Shown here one piece after another: positions 16,730-26,462 of a DNA stretch of 64,000 nt. Origin of the DNA: Flavobacterium limnophilum. Lineage in GTDB: Bacteria > Bacteroidota > Bacteroidia > Flavobacteriales > Flavobacteriaceae. Position numbers and translations under genes: made by a program. The number at the start of each line of letters is the position of its first letter. Within the stretch, counting starts at the first letter, position 1. Below the pieces are notes generated by a model that was given only the letters and a program-made list of their open reading frames with translations, had not been told where the DNA came from and ran no database searches. The DNA lies in NCBI RefSeq assembly GCF_027111315.2, contig NZ_CP114289.2, positions 558,001 to 622,000 on the forward strand, written 5' to 3'.

Positions 16730-19302
16730 TTGTTTTTTAATCGGATAATCCATTTTTCGATTTCTACCGCCCAAAACACCACGCTAGAAGCCACAAAGGT
16801 TATCGCCAATTCATAAATGGAAAGTGGTTGGGTTTTAAAAACACTATTAAAGAACGGAGAATAAATGAGTATCATTTGCAGTACGACAGTAAGAAATAAT
16901 GCCCCCAAAAGCGGCTTGTTTGAAAATACTCCAATTTTAAAAAGGGACTCTCTCTCGGAACGAATAGCCATTACGTGCCCCATTTGGCTAAAGCATAAAA
17001 CCGTGAAAGCCATTGTTTGCCAATGTGAATTTTCACTGTTTATTGCCCAATATTGAATTCCCAAAGTTGTTATTCCCATTAAAAAACCCACCCATAAAAT
17101 ATGTCTTCCCATACCGTTTGAAAAAATATTTTCCTTCGGATTTCTTGGAGGTTTTTTCATGATGTTAGCCTCGGCAGGTTCTGATGCAAGCGCGAGTCCG
17201 GGTAAACCATCGGTGACAAGATTGATCCAAAGAATGTGGATGGCCAAAAGCGGAATGGGCAACAAAAAAAACGGAGCCAGAAAAATAGCCCAAATTTCCC
17301 CCGAATTTCCGGTCATGATATATTTGATGAACTTTAGAATATTGTCAAAAACCTTTCGACCATGTTTGACCGCAACGACTATGGTGGCAAAATTGTCGTC
17401 CAGCAAAATCAGGTGCGACGCTTCCTTGGAAACTTCGGTACCGTTGATTCCCATGGCGATGCCAATATCCGCATTCTTCAGCGCCGGTGCATCGTTCACA
17501 CCATCGCCAGTCATGGCAACAATTTGGCCTTTATCGTGCAAAGCGTTGACGATTTTTAGTTTTTGCTCCGGATTTACACGAGCATATACACGAACTCTTT
17601 CGACAATATCGTCAAATTGTTGTTCCGTCAATGCCGCAAGTTCTGGACCGCTCAATACCAAATCTTCTTCGGAAGTCATTATTCCCAGTTGTTTTGCAAT
17701 GGCTATCGCGGTGAGTTTGTGGTCGCCAGTAATCATTACGGGAATAGTGCCGGCTTGTTTGCATTCTGCGACAGCCTGTTTTGCTTCTTCTCTTGGCGGA
17801 TCAATAATTCCTGCAAAACCGATCAAGGTCAATTCCGATTCTATGATTTCGACGTTTTGTAATTCCGGCAAAGTTTCCATTTCTTTTATGGCATAGCCAA
17901 TGACGCGATAGCCTTTTTCCGCCATTTCATTGGCTTTTGATTCCAATTCGGGAATAAGCGATTTTTGGTTTTCGACCAATTTTTCCAATAATAATTCTAT
18001 GGCACCTTTGGTAATGGCAATAATTCCTTTTTCGGTTTTATGGAAAGTGGTCATGCATTTCCGGGTAGAATCAAACGGCAGTTCGGCAATTCTTGGAAAT
18101 TTTTTTTCTAAATCCGTTCTTTCCTTGTTTTTGTCGAAAGCGTATTGCGCCAAAGCCAGTTCGGTAGAATCGCCCAACCATTTTCCTTCTTTGTTTTTCG
18201 ATACATCGTTGTTTAGCGCCATGGTATCGAGCAAGAAATTGTTTTGGAGAAAATCAGTGTCGGAATTTTGGACTGGAATTTCATAAATTTCCTGGACGGT
18301 CATTTTATTCAAGGTGAGCGTTCCTGTTTTGTCGGAACAGATATAAGTAACGGAGCCAAGCGTTTCCACGGCGGGAAGTTTCCGAATCAGTGCGTTATTT
18401 TTTGCCAATCGCTTGGCACCAAAAGCCAAGGCAATGGTTACCAATGCCGGCAAAGCTTCGGGAATGGCAGCAACGGCCAGCGAAATGGAGGTGAGCAACA
18501 TCGTCAGCGCATTCTCGCCACGCCACCAACCAAAGACAAAAATCACGGCACAAATAAGGAGGACAAAAACCGATAATCGTTTACCAAAAGCGGTTAGCCT
18601 CTTTTGTAATGGCGTTGATTTTTCTTCAGTTTGAATCATTTTGGCGATAAGCCCAAGTTCCGTATTCATTCCGGTCGCCATGACATAAGCAATCCCGCGT
18701 CCATTGGTAACGTGGGTTCCCTTGAATCCCATATTGATTCTGTCGCCAAGCGAATAATCGCCTTTCGGGAGTGTGTCGCTATTTTTTTCGACATTGTGTG
18801 ATTCGCCAGTTAGAGCAGATTCATCGACTTTAATTTGGTGGGTTTCAAAAAACCGAACATCGGCAGGAATAATGTTACCGGCTTCAAGCAACACGACATC
18901 TCCGGGGACCAGATTGGAAACTATTATTTCTATTACATGACCTTCCCGCACCACTTTTGCATTGGTTGGAACCATGTTTTTTAGGGCTTCCATCGCTTTT
19001 TCGGAGCGGTATTCTTGAATAAAACCAACGCTGGCATTGATGATAATTATGGCAAGAATAATTAAGGTATCTGTCAAGTCTCCCAAAATTCCCGAAATGA
19101 TGGCTACCACGATGAGAATGAGAATCATGAAATCGGTCAATTGATGCAAGATTATCTGCCAAACGGTTTTCTTTTTTGTGTCTTCAATCTCGTTTTTTCC
19201 GTATTCGGACAAGCGTTCCGCAGCAAGGGTATTGTCAATGCCTGACGGAGTTGAATTCAGCAACTCTGCAATTTCGGTGGTTGATAGTAAGTGCCAGTTC
19301 AT
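16726..19302 (-). CDS. Calcium-type P2 cation-transporting ATPase
   Basis: An 858-residue P-type ATPase. TGES is at 165-168 (actuator), PEALP at 281-285 (ion site in TM4), the phosphorylated Asp is in DKTGTLT at 324-330, and GDGVNDAPALKNADIGIAMG forms the hinge. The N-terminal cation-ATPase domain and C-terminal helices give the SERCA/PMCA-like P2 layout. PEALP replaces the PEGLP of animal SERCA and is common in bacterial Ca2+ pumps. The likely role is ATP-driven Ca2+ export. It lies 12 nt downstream of a Na+/Ca2+ exchanger-like gene, which supports Ca2+ as the ion. Confidence 0.88.
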   Translation of the reverse strand: MNWHLLSTTEIAELLNSTPSGIDNTLAAERLSEYGKNEIEDTKKKTVWQIILHQLTDFMILILIVVAIISGILGDLTDTLIILAIIIINASVGFIQEYRSEKAMEALKNMVPTNAKVVREGHVIEIIVSNLVPGDVVLLEAGNIIPADVRFFETHQIKVDESALTGESHNVEKNSDTLPKGDYSLGDRINMGFKGTHVTNGRGIAYVMATGMNTELGLIAKMIQTEEKSTPLQKRLTAFGKRLSVFVLLICAVIFVFGWWRGENALTMLLTSISLAVAAIPEALPALVTIALAFGAKRLAKNNALIRKLPAVETLGSVTYICSDKTGTLTLNKMTVQEIYEIPVQNSDTDFLQNNFLLDTMALNNDVSKNKEGKWLGDSTELALAQYAFDKNKERTDLEKKFPRIAELPFDSTRKCMTTFHKTEKGIIAITKGAIELLLEKLVENQKSLIPELESKANEMAEKGYRVIGYAIKEMETLPELQNVEIIESELTLIGFAGIIDPPREEAKQAVAECKQAGTIPVMITGDHKLTAIAIAKQLGIMTSEEDLVLSGPELAALTEQQFDDIVERVRVYARVNPEQKLKIVNALHDKGQIVAMTGDGVNDAPALKNADIGIAMGINGTEVSKEASHLILLDDNFATIVVAVKHGRKVFDNILKFIKYIMTGNSGEIWAIFLAPFFLLPIPLLAIHILWINLVTDGLPGLALASEPAEANIMKKPPRNPKENIFSNGMGRHILWVGFLMGITTLGIQYWAINSENSHWQTMAFTVLCFSQMGHVMAIRSERESLFKIGVFSNKPLLGALFLTVVLQMILIYSPFFNSVFKTQPLSIYELAITFVASSVVFWAVEIEKWIIRLKNK

Positions 19303-19313
19303 CGCTTCATTTT

Positions 19314-20312
19314 TTATGTTTTATAATATAGTAATCCCATCATCAACACATATACCGCCAATATCAATGAAGTATCGATGGCGAGTTTCCACTTTTTTTC
19401 GGCTTTAAACACGATGCCGATAATCCCAATGGCGGTTATGACAATTGTGCCAAGTACAGGGATAATATGGTTGGGACTTGTAAAAAGGAAAATAGGCCCT
19501 TTTGTGTATAAAATATCGTCCAGTGACAGTATTGCAATGTTGAAAATATTGCTTCCAAAAACATTACCAATGGCAAGATCAATGGTACCTATACGAATAG
19601 CGGCTACGGAGACCACAACTTCAGGCAACGAAGTGGAAGCGGCAATAAACAAAGTACCAAAAAAACTTTGCCCCAATCCGCTTGCTTCCGCAAGGGTTTT
19701 TCCAAAAAAAGGCAACAACATTGCTGCTCCCATTAAAAGAAGTGCATTGAGGGCATATTTAAAAACTACTTGTTTGAGGGTAAGACCATGAGAATTGTTC
19801 TTTTTTTCCAGACTATGATTATTCTTTTTATCATAGAGAAACACCACCCGAATGGCAATTAGATATAAAACTAGAAACAATAAGCTAAATCCTCCAACCC
19901 ACACAATAGTTCCAAAAATATCAGGCATTAAAATTGTAAATGCCAGCATACTCAGCATCATAATCCCAAAAGAGGCTGCAATAATATGTCCTGTCTCGGC
20001 ATCTGTTGTCAATGGCTTTTTATGATTGTAAAACATATCCATTATGGAAATAATGAGAATATTGAAAGCACAACTCCCCACAATGTCGCCAACGGCAAGA
20101 TCGGGAGCGTCCAGAATTGTAACTGAACTGATTCCCGACATTAGTTCGGGCATAGAAGTTACGGAGGCCATGAGAATAATTCCCATAAACATTTTTCCCC
20201 AACCCAGCATATCAGCCATAATGTCTCCATATTTGGAAAGTCGGGAGCCTGATATAACAATAATTACTGTCACAACTATAAATCCGATGATATGGAGCAG
20301 TATTGTATTCAT
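19314..20312 (-). CDS. Calcium/sodium antiporter (CaCA family, YrbG-like)
   Basis: A 332-residue protein of about ten membrane helices with the two inverted alpha-repeats of cation/Ca2+ exchangers: GDIVGSCAFNILIIS in the first half and GNVFGSNIFNIAILS in the second, each preceded by a TSxPE motif (ASVTSMPELMSG, AASTSLPEVVVS). These carry the ion-binding Glu and Asn residues. The first repeat has Cys where the second has Asn (GSCAF/GSNIF). It is co-directional and closely spaced with the Ca2+ ATPase and a universal stress protein. Confidence 0.9.
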   Translation of the reverse strand: MNTILLHIIGFIVVTVIIVISGSRLSKYGDIMADMLGWGKMFMGIILMASVTSMPELMSGISSVTILDAPDLAVGDIVGSCAFNILIISIMDMFYNHKKPLTTDAETGHIIAASFGIMMLSMLAFTILMPDIFGTIVWVGGFSLLFLVLYLIAIRVVFLYDKKNNHSLEKKNNSHGLTLKQVVFKYALNALLLMGAAMLLPFFGKTLAEASGLGQSFFGTLFIAASTSLPEVVVSVAAIRIGTIDLAIGNVFGSNIFNIAILSLDDILYTKGPIFLFTSPNHIIPVLGTIVITAIGIIGIVFKAEKKWKLAIDTSLILAVYVLMMGLLYYKT

Positions 20313-20321
20313 GTTGGGGTC

Positions 20322-21155
20322 TTATTTTACTGGAATTGTCAGTACTGGAATATGGATATGATAGGCAATGGTTTTTGTTATGCTTTTATGAAATAAGTGA
20401 TTCCAAATCCCTTCTTTTTTTATGGGAGAAATCACTAAAATATCGGTTTTGTCGATCAATGTTAGGTCTAAAATTTTTTTAGCCACTTCTTCTCCTTCAA
20501 TATGTTGAAACGATAAAGGAATCTCGGAAAAGTGATTTCCAATTTTTATTTTGTATTTATTGAATTCTCGTGCTGATTCGTTGGCATTATTAATGTCATC
20601 GATATGCATGATGTTTATTTTTGCCTTGAAAAATGAATTTAGATCCAAAATTGATTGGATTATTCGAATGTCTTTTCTGCCATAATCGGATACGTAGGTT
20701 AATTTTTTTGGCATTATAAATTTGCATTTCTGTGGAATTGCCATCACAAAACAAGGAACTTTAGTCATGACGTCGGCGGTAAAACTTCCTACTATTGCTT
20801 CTTGCAAGCCACTTGCCCCTTTTGTTCCCATCACGATTAGATCAATTTTGTTTTTTTTGCAAAATTTTGTGATTTGGATACTTTTTGGTCCACGATCCAC
20901 ATAAACAGAAACTGGGATTTTATTATTTGATTTTAAAATATGGGATTTGATTTTGTCCAGCCTGTTTGTTAAATTTCTTTCTGTCTCCAGATTTTCCCTG
21001 TCGCTTTCGCTAATGGAGTAAAAACCGCTTTCAAAAGGAATGAACGAATGATATAAAACAATTGAAGCATCAAATAATTTCGCCAATTCTACAGCATAAT
21101 GGATGGCATAATCGGCCGAAATTGAAAAATCGGTGGGCACAAGTATTTTTTTCAT
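20322..21155 (-). CDS. Universal stress protein (UspA family)
   Basis: A 277-residue cytoplasmic protein. The N-terminal Usp domain (about 1-147) begins KKILVPTDFSISADYAIHYA and ends with the ATP-binding GTKGASGLQEAIVGSFT motif and PCFVMAIP strand. A second, degenerate Usp-like half (about 150-277) ends IPVLTIP but lacks the glycine motif. Tandem Usps with one degenerate half are common in Bacteroidota. It sits between the ion exchanger and acyl carrier protein genes with 9-nt gaps on each side, so it is part of the long same-strand array. Confidence 0.9.
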   Translation of the reverse strand: MKKILVPTDFSISADYAIHYAVELAKLFDASIVLYHSFIPFESGFYSISESDRENLETERNLTNRLDKIKSHILKSNNKIPVSVYVDRGPKSIQITKFCKKNKIDLIVMGTKGASGLQEAIVGSFTADVMTKVPCFVMAIPQKCKFIMPKKLTYVSDYGRKDIRIIQSILDLNSFFKAKINIMHIDDINNANESAREFNKYKIKIGNHFSEIPLSFQHIEGEEVAKKILDLTLIDKTDILVISPIKKEGIWNHLFHKSITKTIAYHIHIPVLTIPVK

Positions 21156-21164
21156 AACTTTTTA

Positions 21165-21410
21165 TTATTTCATTTTGTCCAAAATATACTCCACCAAGGT
21201 TTTTAGCGTGGTAATTTTTCCATAATCTTCTTCCGGAATTTCGATTCCCAATTGTTCGTTCAGTGAAACCAAGAATTGCAAGGTGTCGAACGAGTCAATA
21301 TCCAGCGTCTCCCGAATATTTTCATTGGGTTGCAAGGTCGAAGGTTCCGTATCGGGTGCAATTTGCTTCAACAATTGAAAGATGGTTTTCCTAATTTCTT
21401 CTTCGCTCAT
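21165..21410 (-). CDS. Acyl carrier protein-like protein in a dehydrogenase operon
   Basis: An 81-residue four-helix acidic protein of the ACP/peptidyl-carrier fold. The phosphopantetheine attachment serine is S40 in ETLDIDSFDTLQFLVSL (canonical D-S-L/F). Its ATG overlaps the stop of the dihydrolipoyl acyltransferase gene by 4 nt, so the two are translationally coupled. An ACP is not a usual part of pyruvate dehydrogenase operons and no fatty-acid or polyketide enzymes are adjacent. It may receive acetyl or other acyl groups made by the dehydrogenase; this is inference. Confidence 0.88.
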   Translation of the reverse strand: MSEEEIRKTIFQLLKQIAPDTEPSTLQPNENIRETLDIDSFDTLQFLVSLNEQLGIEIPEEDYGKITTLKTLVEYILDKMK

Positions 21411-22582
21411 AATAATTCCGGATTTTGTAAATTATTGTTCAAAGCGGAAAGAAAATCACTTCCTGTAAGTCCGTCCGTGGCGCGATGATCACCTGCCAAA
21501 GTTGCCGTAAAAATCGGTCGAATACCCAACATTCCGTTTTCGACAACTGGTTGTTGTGAACTGCCTCCGAAACCGACAATCGCCACCTGAGGCGGATAGA
21601 TAACGCCAAAAACCATGTCGGCACCGCCTTCGCCCAGACTGGTAATGGAGATGGTGGTATCCGTTAAATCCGAGCTGCGCAATTTCATCGCTCTTGCCCT
21701 TGGAATGATGTCGTTCAAGGCTTCCATAATTTCGTCAACGCTTTTCAGGTTTGCATTGCGAATGGCTGGAACGATCACGCCACCGCCACGCAATGACACC
21801 ACGAAGCCAATGTTGATTTCTTCTTTTAACTGCAAACCGTTGTCCCAAATCGCATTCAAATTCGGGAAATCGACAAGGGATTTCGCCGTTGCTTTTATAA
21901 TCAAGGCGGCAGGCAACAACCGTTTTTGTATGGTTCGTTTGCTATTGGCTTCCCGCAACCAAGCCAACGCTTTTGTCATGTCAATCTTTTTTTCCAAATA
22001 ATAATGCGGGATTTCCTTGTTGGATTTGCTCACGGCAGCAGCCACGGCCAACCGGATTGCCTCAAGTTGGAGCGGCGTTTTTCCTTCCGGTTTTGCCGTT
22101 TTTTCTTTTTGAACCATGGCATTATCCACGTCTTCCTTGGTAATGGCACCGTCTTCTCCCGTTCCTTGAATTCGTGAAAGGTCGATATTGTTGTCGGCTG
22201 CGATTCTTTTTGCCAATGGTGATGCCTTGATGTGTTTTTTTTCTGATTTTTCTCCCGTTGGTTTTTTGATTGTTTTTTCTTCAGTTGGCTGAATTTGAGG
22301 GATGATTTTTTCGGGAGCAGCCTCTTTTTGGGTTTCCTGGTCTTCTCCATTTGTTTTAATCAAAGCCATCACGGTTCCAACAGGAATTTTGGTGCCTTCT
22401 TTAATCAACAATTCACCAATGACACCTTCGTCGAAGACTTCGATTTCGATCAATCCTTTTTGCGTTTCCACTTCGGCAATAATATCCCCACGCTTCACTG
22501 TATCTCCCGGTTTTTTTCTCCATTCGACCAATGTTCCGGCTTCCATATCGGCGCCAAGGCTAGGCATTTGAAATTCAATCAT
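21407..22582 (-). CDS. 2-oxoacid dehydrogenase E2 (dihydrolipoyl acyltransferase)
   Basis: A 391-residue E2. Residues 1-78 are one lipoyl domain, with K42 in [13 protein letters not shown] as the lipoylation site; most E2s read ETDKA here, so TQKG is divergent. After a charged linker, about 122-160 is the E1/E3-binding domain ([20 protein letters not shown]). The C-terminal catalytic domain ends with H366 and D370 in DHRATDG. It transfers acyl groups from lipoyl to CoA. It overlaps the E1 beta gene by 8 nt upstream and the ACP gene by 4 nt downstream. Confidence 0.92.
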   Translation of the reverse strand: MIEFQMPSLGADMEAGTLVEWRKKPGDTVKRGDIIAEVETQKGLIEIEVFDEGVIGELLIKEGTKIPVGTVMALIKTNGEDQETQKEAAPEKIIPQIQPTEEKTIKKPTGEKSEKKHIKASPLAKRIAADNNIDLSRIQGTGEDGAITKEDVDNAMVQKEKTAKPEGKTPLQLEAIRLAVAAAVSKSNKEIPHYYLEKKIDMTKALAWLREANSKRTIQKRLLPAALIIKATAKSLVDFPNLNAIWDNGLQLKEEINIGFVVSLRGGGVIVPAIRNANLKSVDEIMEALNDIIPRARAMKLRSSDLTDTTISITSLGEGGADMVFGVIYPPQVAIVGFGGSSQQPVVENGMLGIRPIFTATLAGDHRATDGLTGSDFLSALNNNLQNPELL

Positions 22583-23573
22583 GGCTCATCATTTTTTTTA
22601 CTGCATTTACAATGTCATCTTTCTGTGGAACGGAGGCATTTTCAAGGTGCAAAGGATAGGGAATTGGCGCTTCGACACCGCACAAACGTTGCACGGGAGC
22701 ATCCAATTCGTAAAATGCTTTTTCCATGATTCTGGAACTTATTTCCGAAGAAATACTCACCGACTGCCATGCATCTTCCACAAGCAGTGCTCGATGCGTT
22801 TTGGCCACCGAGGCAAGGAAAGTGGCTTCGTCCAATGGTCGTAAAACCCGTAAATTGACCACTTCGGCATCAATTCCGATTGTTGCCAATTCGGCTGCCG
22901 CTTCCAGACATTTATAAACTCCCGCACCGTAAGTGATGATGGAAATATCCTTTCCTTCTTTTAAAACTTTCGCATTGGAAATATCAATCTCACTGGCATC
23001 ATTTGGAATTTCTTTCTCCAAATTAAGCATTGAGGTATATTCGAAAATAATCACTGGATCTGGACTTTTCAAAGCCGAGAGCAACATTCCTCTAGCATCT
23101 TCGTGCGTGCCAACCGACAAAACTATTAATCCTGGAATGTGTGCATAAAACGGTTCCCAACTGTGCGAATGTTGTGCTGCCAATTGTTTGCCGATGCCAC
23201 AGCCCATTCTGATGACGACGGGCACATTCAATTGCCCTCCGGACATGTGTTGCAATGTGGCGGCATTGTTGACGATTTGATCCATGGCGAGCAAGCTGAA
23301 ATTGACGGTCATTAGTTCTACTATGGGTTTTAAGCCAGTGATTGCCGCTCCAATTCCTGCTCCCACAAAACCCGACTCGGAAAGCGGAACATCCATAATT
23401 CGTTCTTCGCCAAATTCCTCTAACAGTCCTTTGCTTACGGCAAATGCGCCACCATAACGACCCACATCTTCTCCCATCAAGAAAACACGCTCGTCATTTT
23501 GCAAGGCTTCGCGCAGACCTTGTGTCAAGGCTTCACGATATGTGATGTTTATTTTGCCGTTATTATTTTCCAT
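22575..23573 (-). CDS. 2-oxoacid (pyruvate) dehydrogenase E1 beta
   Basis: A 332-residue transketolase-like beta subunit. N-terminal [14 protein letters not shown] and [15 protein letters not shown], then [21 protein letters not shown], match the ThDP-activating half (the Glu of MGED and SESG contact the cofactor). The C-terminal part has DLRV-like [17 protein letters not shown] and VEDAW. It pairs with the E1 alpha gene upstream, from which it is separated by a zinc-ribbon gene. Whether the complex prefers pyruvate or a branched-chain acid cannot be settled from sequence; PDH-like sequence favours pyruvate. Confidence 0.9.
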   Translation of the reverse strand: MENNNGKINITYREALTQGLREALQNDERVFLMGEDVGRYGGAFAVSKGLLEEFGEERIMDVPLSESGFVGAGIGAAITGLKPIVELMTVNFSLLAMDQIVNNAATLQHMSGGQLNVPVVIRMGCGIGKQLAAQHSHSWEPFYAHIPGLIVLSVGTHEDARGMLLSALKSPDPVIIFEYTSMLNLEKEIPNDASEIDISNAKVLKEGKDISIITYGAGVYKCLEAAAELATIGIDAEVVNLRVLRPLDEATFLASVAKTHRALLVEDAWQSVSISSEISSRIMEKAFYELDAPVQRLCGVEAPIPYPLHLENASVPQKDDIVNAVKKMMSHD

Positions 23574-23607
23574 TGGTTGAATTAATTAAGGTTTTTTAAA
23601 ATGCTTA

Positions 23608-23868
23608 TTATTTGTTTTTCCAACGACTTAAAGCGGGTAAAATATTTATTGCTTTTTGGATTACGCCGTGCGGCATATTCAATTTTTTCATTTGGGTTTG
23701 AACAGTGTTTTTCATGTCTTCCAAATTCATTTTAGGATTTTTGAATGAACCATTTTCATAACAGTATTTGCAGTATTCATCGGTTTTTAATCCGTTTTTT
23801 TCTGTTCCTTTCACGGCTTCTTTGTCAAGTGGCATACCACAACTTTGACAGAATGTTACATTTTCCAT
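23608..23868 (-). CDS. Putative zinc-ribbon protein
   Basis: An 86-residue protein. The first 40 residues carry CQSCGMPL and, further on, CKYCYENG: two CxxC pairs expected to bind one zinc, as in the putative zinc ribbon family Zn_ribbon_2. The rest is helical and basic. It lies between the two E1 subunit genes, with 12-34 nt gaps, so it should be co-transcribed. Its role in the complex, if any, is unknown. Confidence 0.8.
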   Translation of the reverse strand: MENVTFCQSCGMPLDKEAVKGTEKNGLKTDEYCKYCYENGSFKNPKMNLEDMKNTVQTQMKKLNMPHGVIQKAINILPALSRWKNK

Positions 23869-23880
23869 GGTTATATAATT

Positions 23881-24876
23881 TTAAGTTCTTAATTCGCTAT
23901 AAACAAACTTTGTCAATTCTTCTATTGGTTCCCAAGTTCCTGCTTCGGCAAAATCAACCGCAATCTGGATTTTCTTTTCTGTTTTATGTTCCATTTCCTT
24001 TATTTCATCAGGAGTAATCAATTTCTGTTGCAATAGATATTCCTCAAATTGCGGAATGGGATCACGTTTTTTCCATTCCTCGACTTCCTTTTTATCACGG
24101 TACAATTCGGCATCAAACATGGAATGCGCCCGGAAACGATAAGTATTGCAAACCAATAAATAGGGTTTTCCGCTGCTTCTTACTTTTCGGACGGCAGTAT
24201 TGGCGGCGGCCATCACATTCATTAAATTCATTCCGTCCACCGAAGTTGATTCGATTCCGTAAGCAGCTCCTTTTTTTTCTAAATCAATATTGGCATGGGT
24301 ATATTTTATTGCGGTTCCCATGGCATACAAATTATTTTCGCAAACGAACAAAACGGGAACTTGCCACAATGCCGCCAGATTCATTGCCTCGTGAAATTCC
24401 CCTTCGGCTGCTGCGCCTTCGCCAAAGAAACAACACGCAATGGTGGATTTCTTTTGCTTTTTGGACGCTAATGCCATTCCAACCGCCATTGATAGATGGC
24501 CGCAAACAATGGCATTGCCTCCATAGAAGTTTTTTGATGTGTCGAACAAGTGCATCGAGCCGCCACGACCTTTGGAACATCCTTCTTGTTTGCCATACAT
24601 TTCTGCCATAATAACGTCTGCATCGATTCCTCTTGCCAGCGCATGACCATGTTCGCGATAGGTTCCCAACACATTGTCGTCATCGTTCAATGCTTGTGTA
24701 ACGCCAACAGCAACGGCTTCTTCGCCAATGTATAAATGCAGGAATCCCCTGATTTTGGCTTTGGTGTATTGTTCGGCGGCTTTTTCCTCAAATCGCCGAA
24801 TGAGCAGCATTTGATATAAAAGAAGTAAGTCTTTTTTTATATCTGTTGGCTTCTCTATGGTGGCTGATTGTTCCAT
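23881..24876 (-). CDS. 2-oxoacid (pyruvate) dehydrogenase E1 alpha
   Basis: A 331-residue ThDP-dependent alpha subunit. YIGEEAVAVGV, GTYREHGHALARGID and GGSMHLFD are the family's ThDP and substrate region. The Mg/ThDP motif reads GEGAAAEGEFHEAMNLAALW (GDG replaced by GEG) followed by CENN. The phosphorylation-loop region RFRAHSMFDAELYR matches bacterial E1 alpha. First gene of the dehydrogenase set E1alpha, zinc ribbon, E1beta, E2, ACP. No E3 (lipoamide dehydrogenase) is in the window, so one encoded elsewhere must serve it. Confidence 0.9.
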   Translation of the reverse strand: MEQSATIEKPTDIKKDLLLLYQMLLIRRFEEKAAEQYTKAKIRGFLHLYIGEEAVAVGVTQALNDDDNVLGTYREHGHALARGIDADVIMAEMYGKQEGCSKGRGGSMHLFDTSKNFYGGNAIVCGHLSMAVGMALASKKQKKSTIACCFFGEGAAAEGEFHEAMNLAALWQVPVLFVCENNLYAMGTAIKYTHANIDLEKKGAAYGIESTSVDGMNLMNVMAAANTAVRKVRSSGKPYLLVCNTYRFRAHSMFDAELYRDKKEVEEWKKRDPIPQFEEYLLQQKLITPDEIKEMEHKTEKKIQIAVDFAEAGTWEPIEELTKFVYSELRT

Positions 24877-24888
24877 GGTGTTTTAATT

Positions 24889-26400
24889 TTACATTCCAAA
24901 TGCGTAATAATAGTAAGTGGGGTCGCCGGCATATTTTCCTTCGAGCATTATGCCTCCCTGTTGTTTTTGAACGGCCGCAATAAAGGAATCCACAGTTGAA
25001 ACTTCTCTATTGTTGACAGCTGTAATTACAAATCCTTCCCTTATGTTGGTATTCCGTTTTAGCTTTCCGTCAAATAATTTTGTGACTTTCAGGCCATTCT
25101 TGATATTGTATTTCTTTTGTTCTTCTTTGCTGATTGGAACCAGTTGGATTCCCAGATCTTTAAGCAAACTGGAGCTTTCGGTTTTTACGGTTTTAATGCT
25201 TGTTTCCTGTTTTTTGAGTGTTGCATAAAGTTCTTTTTTTTCATTGCTATTTCGGATTAGCGTGATTTTCACTTTGTCTCCGGGACGTTTTCGCATCACG
25301 ATTTCCTGTAATTTGGCAGTTGTCATTGTTTCGATGTCATCAATGCTGATGATTACGTCTTTCGCCCTGACACCGGCTTCTTTTGCCGCTCCGGTTGCCG
25401 ACACACTGTCGACATAAACACCATTGGCACGGTCAATATTGATTTCCTTTGCCATTTTACTGTCCATATCTCGGATTACGATTCCTAAAAAACCTCTGCT
25501 TACAGTACCATAATTCATAAGATCATTCGAAACTTTTTTGACAATATCTACAGGAATTGCAAAAGCATAACCCGCATAAACTCCGGTTGGCGTTGCTATT
25601 GCGGTATTGATTCCGATAAGTTTTCCTTCCAATGTTACCAATGCACCTCCGCTGTTGCCAAGGTTTACCACGGCATCCGTTTGTATGAAAGATTCGATGG
25701 CACCTTGATCTTTTAAAATATTCAAGTTCCGGGCTTTGGCACTTACAATTCCGGCGGTAACGGTCGATGCCAAATTAAAAGGATTTCCTACCGCAACGAC
25801 CCATTCTCCCACTTCGATTTTGTCACTGTCACCAAAGGCAATGAAGGCCAGTTTCTTTTCGTCTATTTTAATCAGGGCAAGATCAGTTTGTGGATCGGTT
25901 CCTATGAGTTTGGCGGCATAAGAGCGTCCGTCATGCAAAGTGACATTGATTTCGTAGGCCTCTTTAATCATGTGATTATTGGTAACAATGTATCCGTCAG
26001 GGGTCAATATTACTCCAGAACCGCTTCCAATTATGGGTTCGGAATCGTATTCTTGTCGGAATTTGAATTGTCTGAAAAAAGAATCGTCCCCGAAAAATTC
26101 TTTTAAAGCATCGGGTAAATTATAAAAATTATCGTTGCCTTCATTTCCATACCGTTGGGTTTCTGGTTTGAACGTAGATTTGATGTGAACCACTCCCGGT
26201 GTGGCTATTTTTGCGGCCATCCTAAAATCGACATTGCCGGAATAGGAAACGTTATCCGTATAGCCACCAGCATTTTTTTGAATTTCTTCAATATCTTTTT
26301 CCTCTTTCTTGTCCTGTGCCTGACATCCTTGAAAGAAAAGAAGGGCAACAAACAAATAAAGCATTTTACTTTTTAAATCTATTTTTTCTAGCAGTTTCAT
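24889..26400 (-). CDS. Do/HtrA-family periplasmic serine protease with lipoprotein-like signal
   Basis: A 503-residue protein. The N-terminus (MLYLFVALLFFQGCQAQ after a short charged lead) reads as a lipoprotein signal with the cysteine near residue 26. The trypsin-like domain has the triad His in GYIVTNNHMIKEA, Asp in TDLALIKID and Ser in NLGNSGGALVT. Two PDZ domains follow (SRGFLGIVIRDM and a second after about residue 395). Such proteases degrade misfolded envelope proteins. It lies 12 nt upstream of the E1 alpha gene in the same-strand stress/metabolism array. Confidence 0.9.
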   Translation of the reverse strand: MKLLEKIDLKSKMLYLFVALLFFQGCQAQDKKEEKDIEEIQKNAGGYTDNVSYSGNVDFRMAAKIATPGVVHIKSTFKPETQRYGNEGNDNFYNLPDALKEFFGDDSFFRQFKFRQEYDSEPIIGSGSGVILTPDGYIVTNNHMIKEAYEINVTLHDGRSYAAKLIGTDPQTDLALIKIDEKKLAFIAFGDSDKIEVGEWVVAVGNPFNLASTVTAGIVSAKARNLNILKDQGAIESFIQTDAVVNLGNSGGALVTLEGKLIGINTAIATPTGVYAGYAFAIPVDIVKKVSNDLMNYGTVSRGFLGIVIRDMDSKMAKEINIDRANGVYVDSVSATGAAKEAGVRAKDVIISIDDIETMTTAKLQEIVMRKRPGDKVKITLIRNSNEKKELYATLKKQETSIKTVKTESSSLLKDLGIQLVPISKEEQKKYNIKNGLKVTKLFDGKLKRNTNIREGFVITAVNNREVSTVDSFIAAVQKQQGGIMLEGKYAGDPTYYYYAFGM

Positions 26401-26462
26401 AATTCAAATTGTTTTAAAAAATTAGTTTTTCAGTACATATTTATCTCATTTATTGCATTAAT

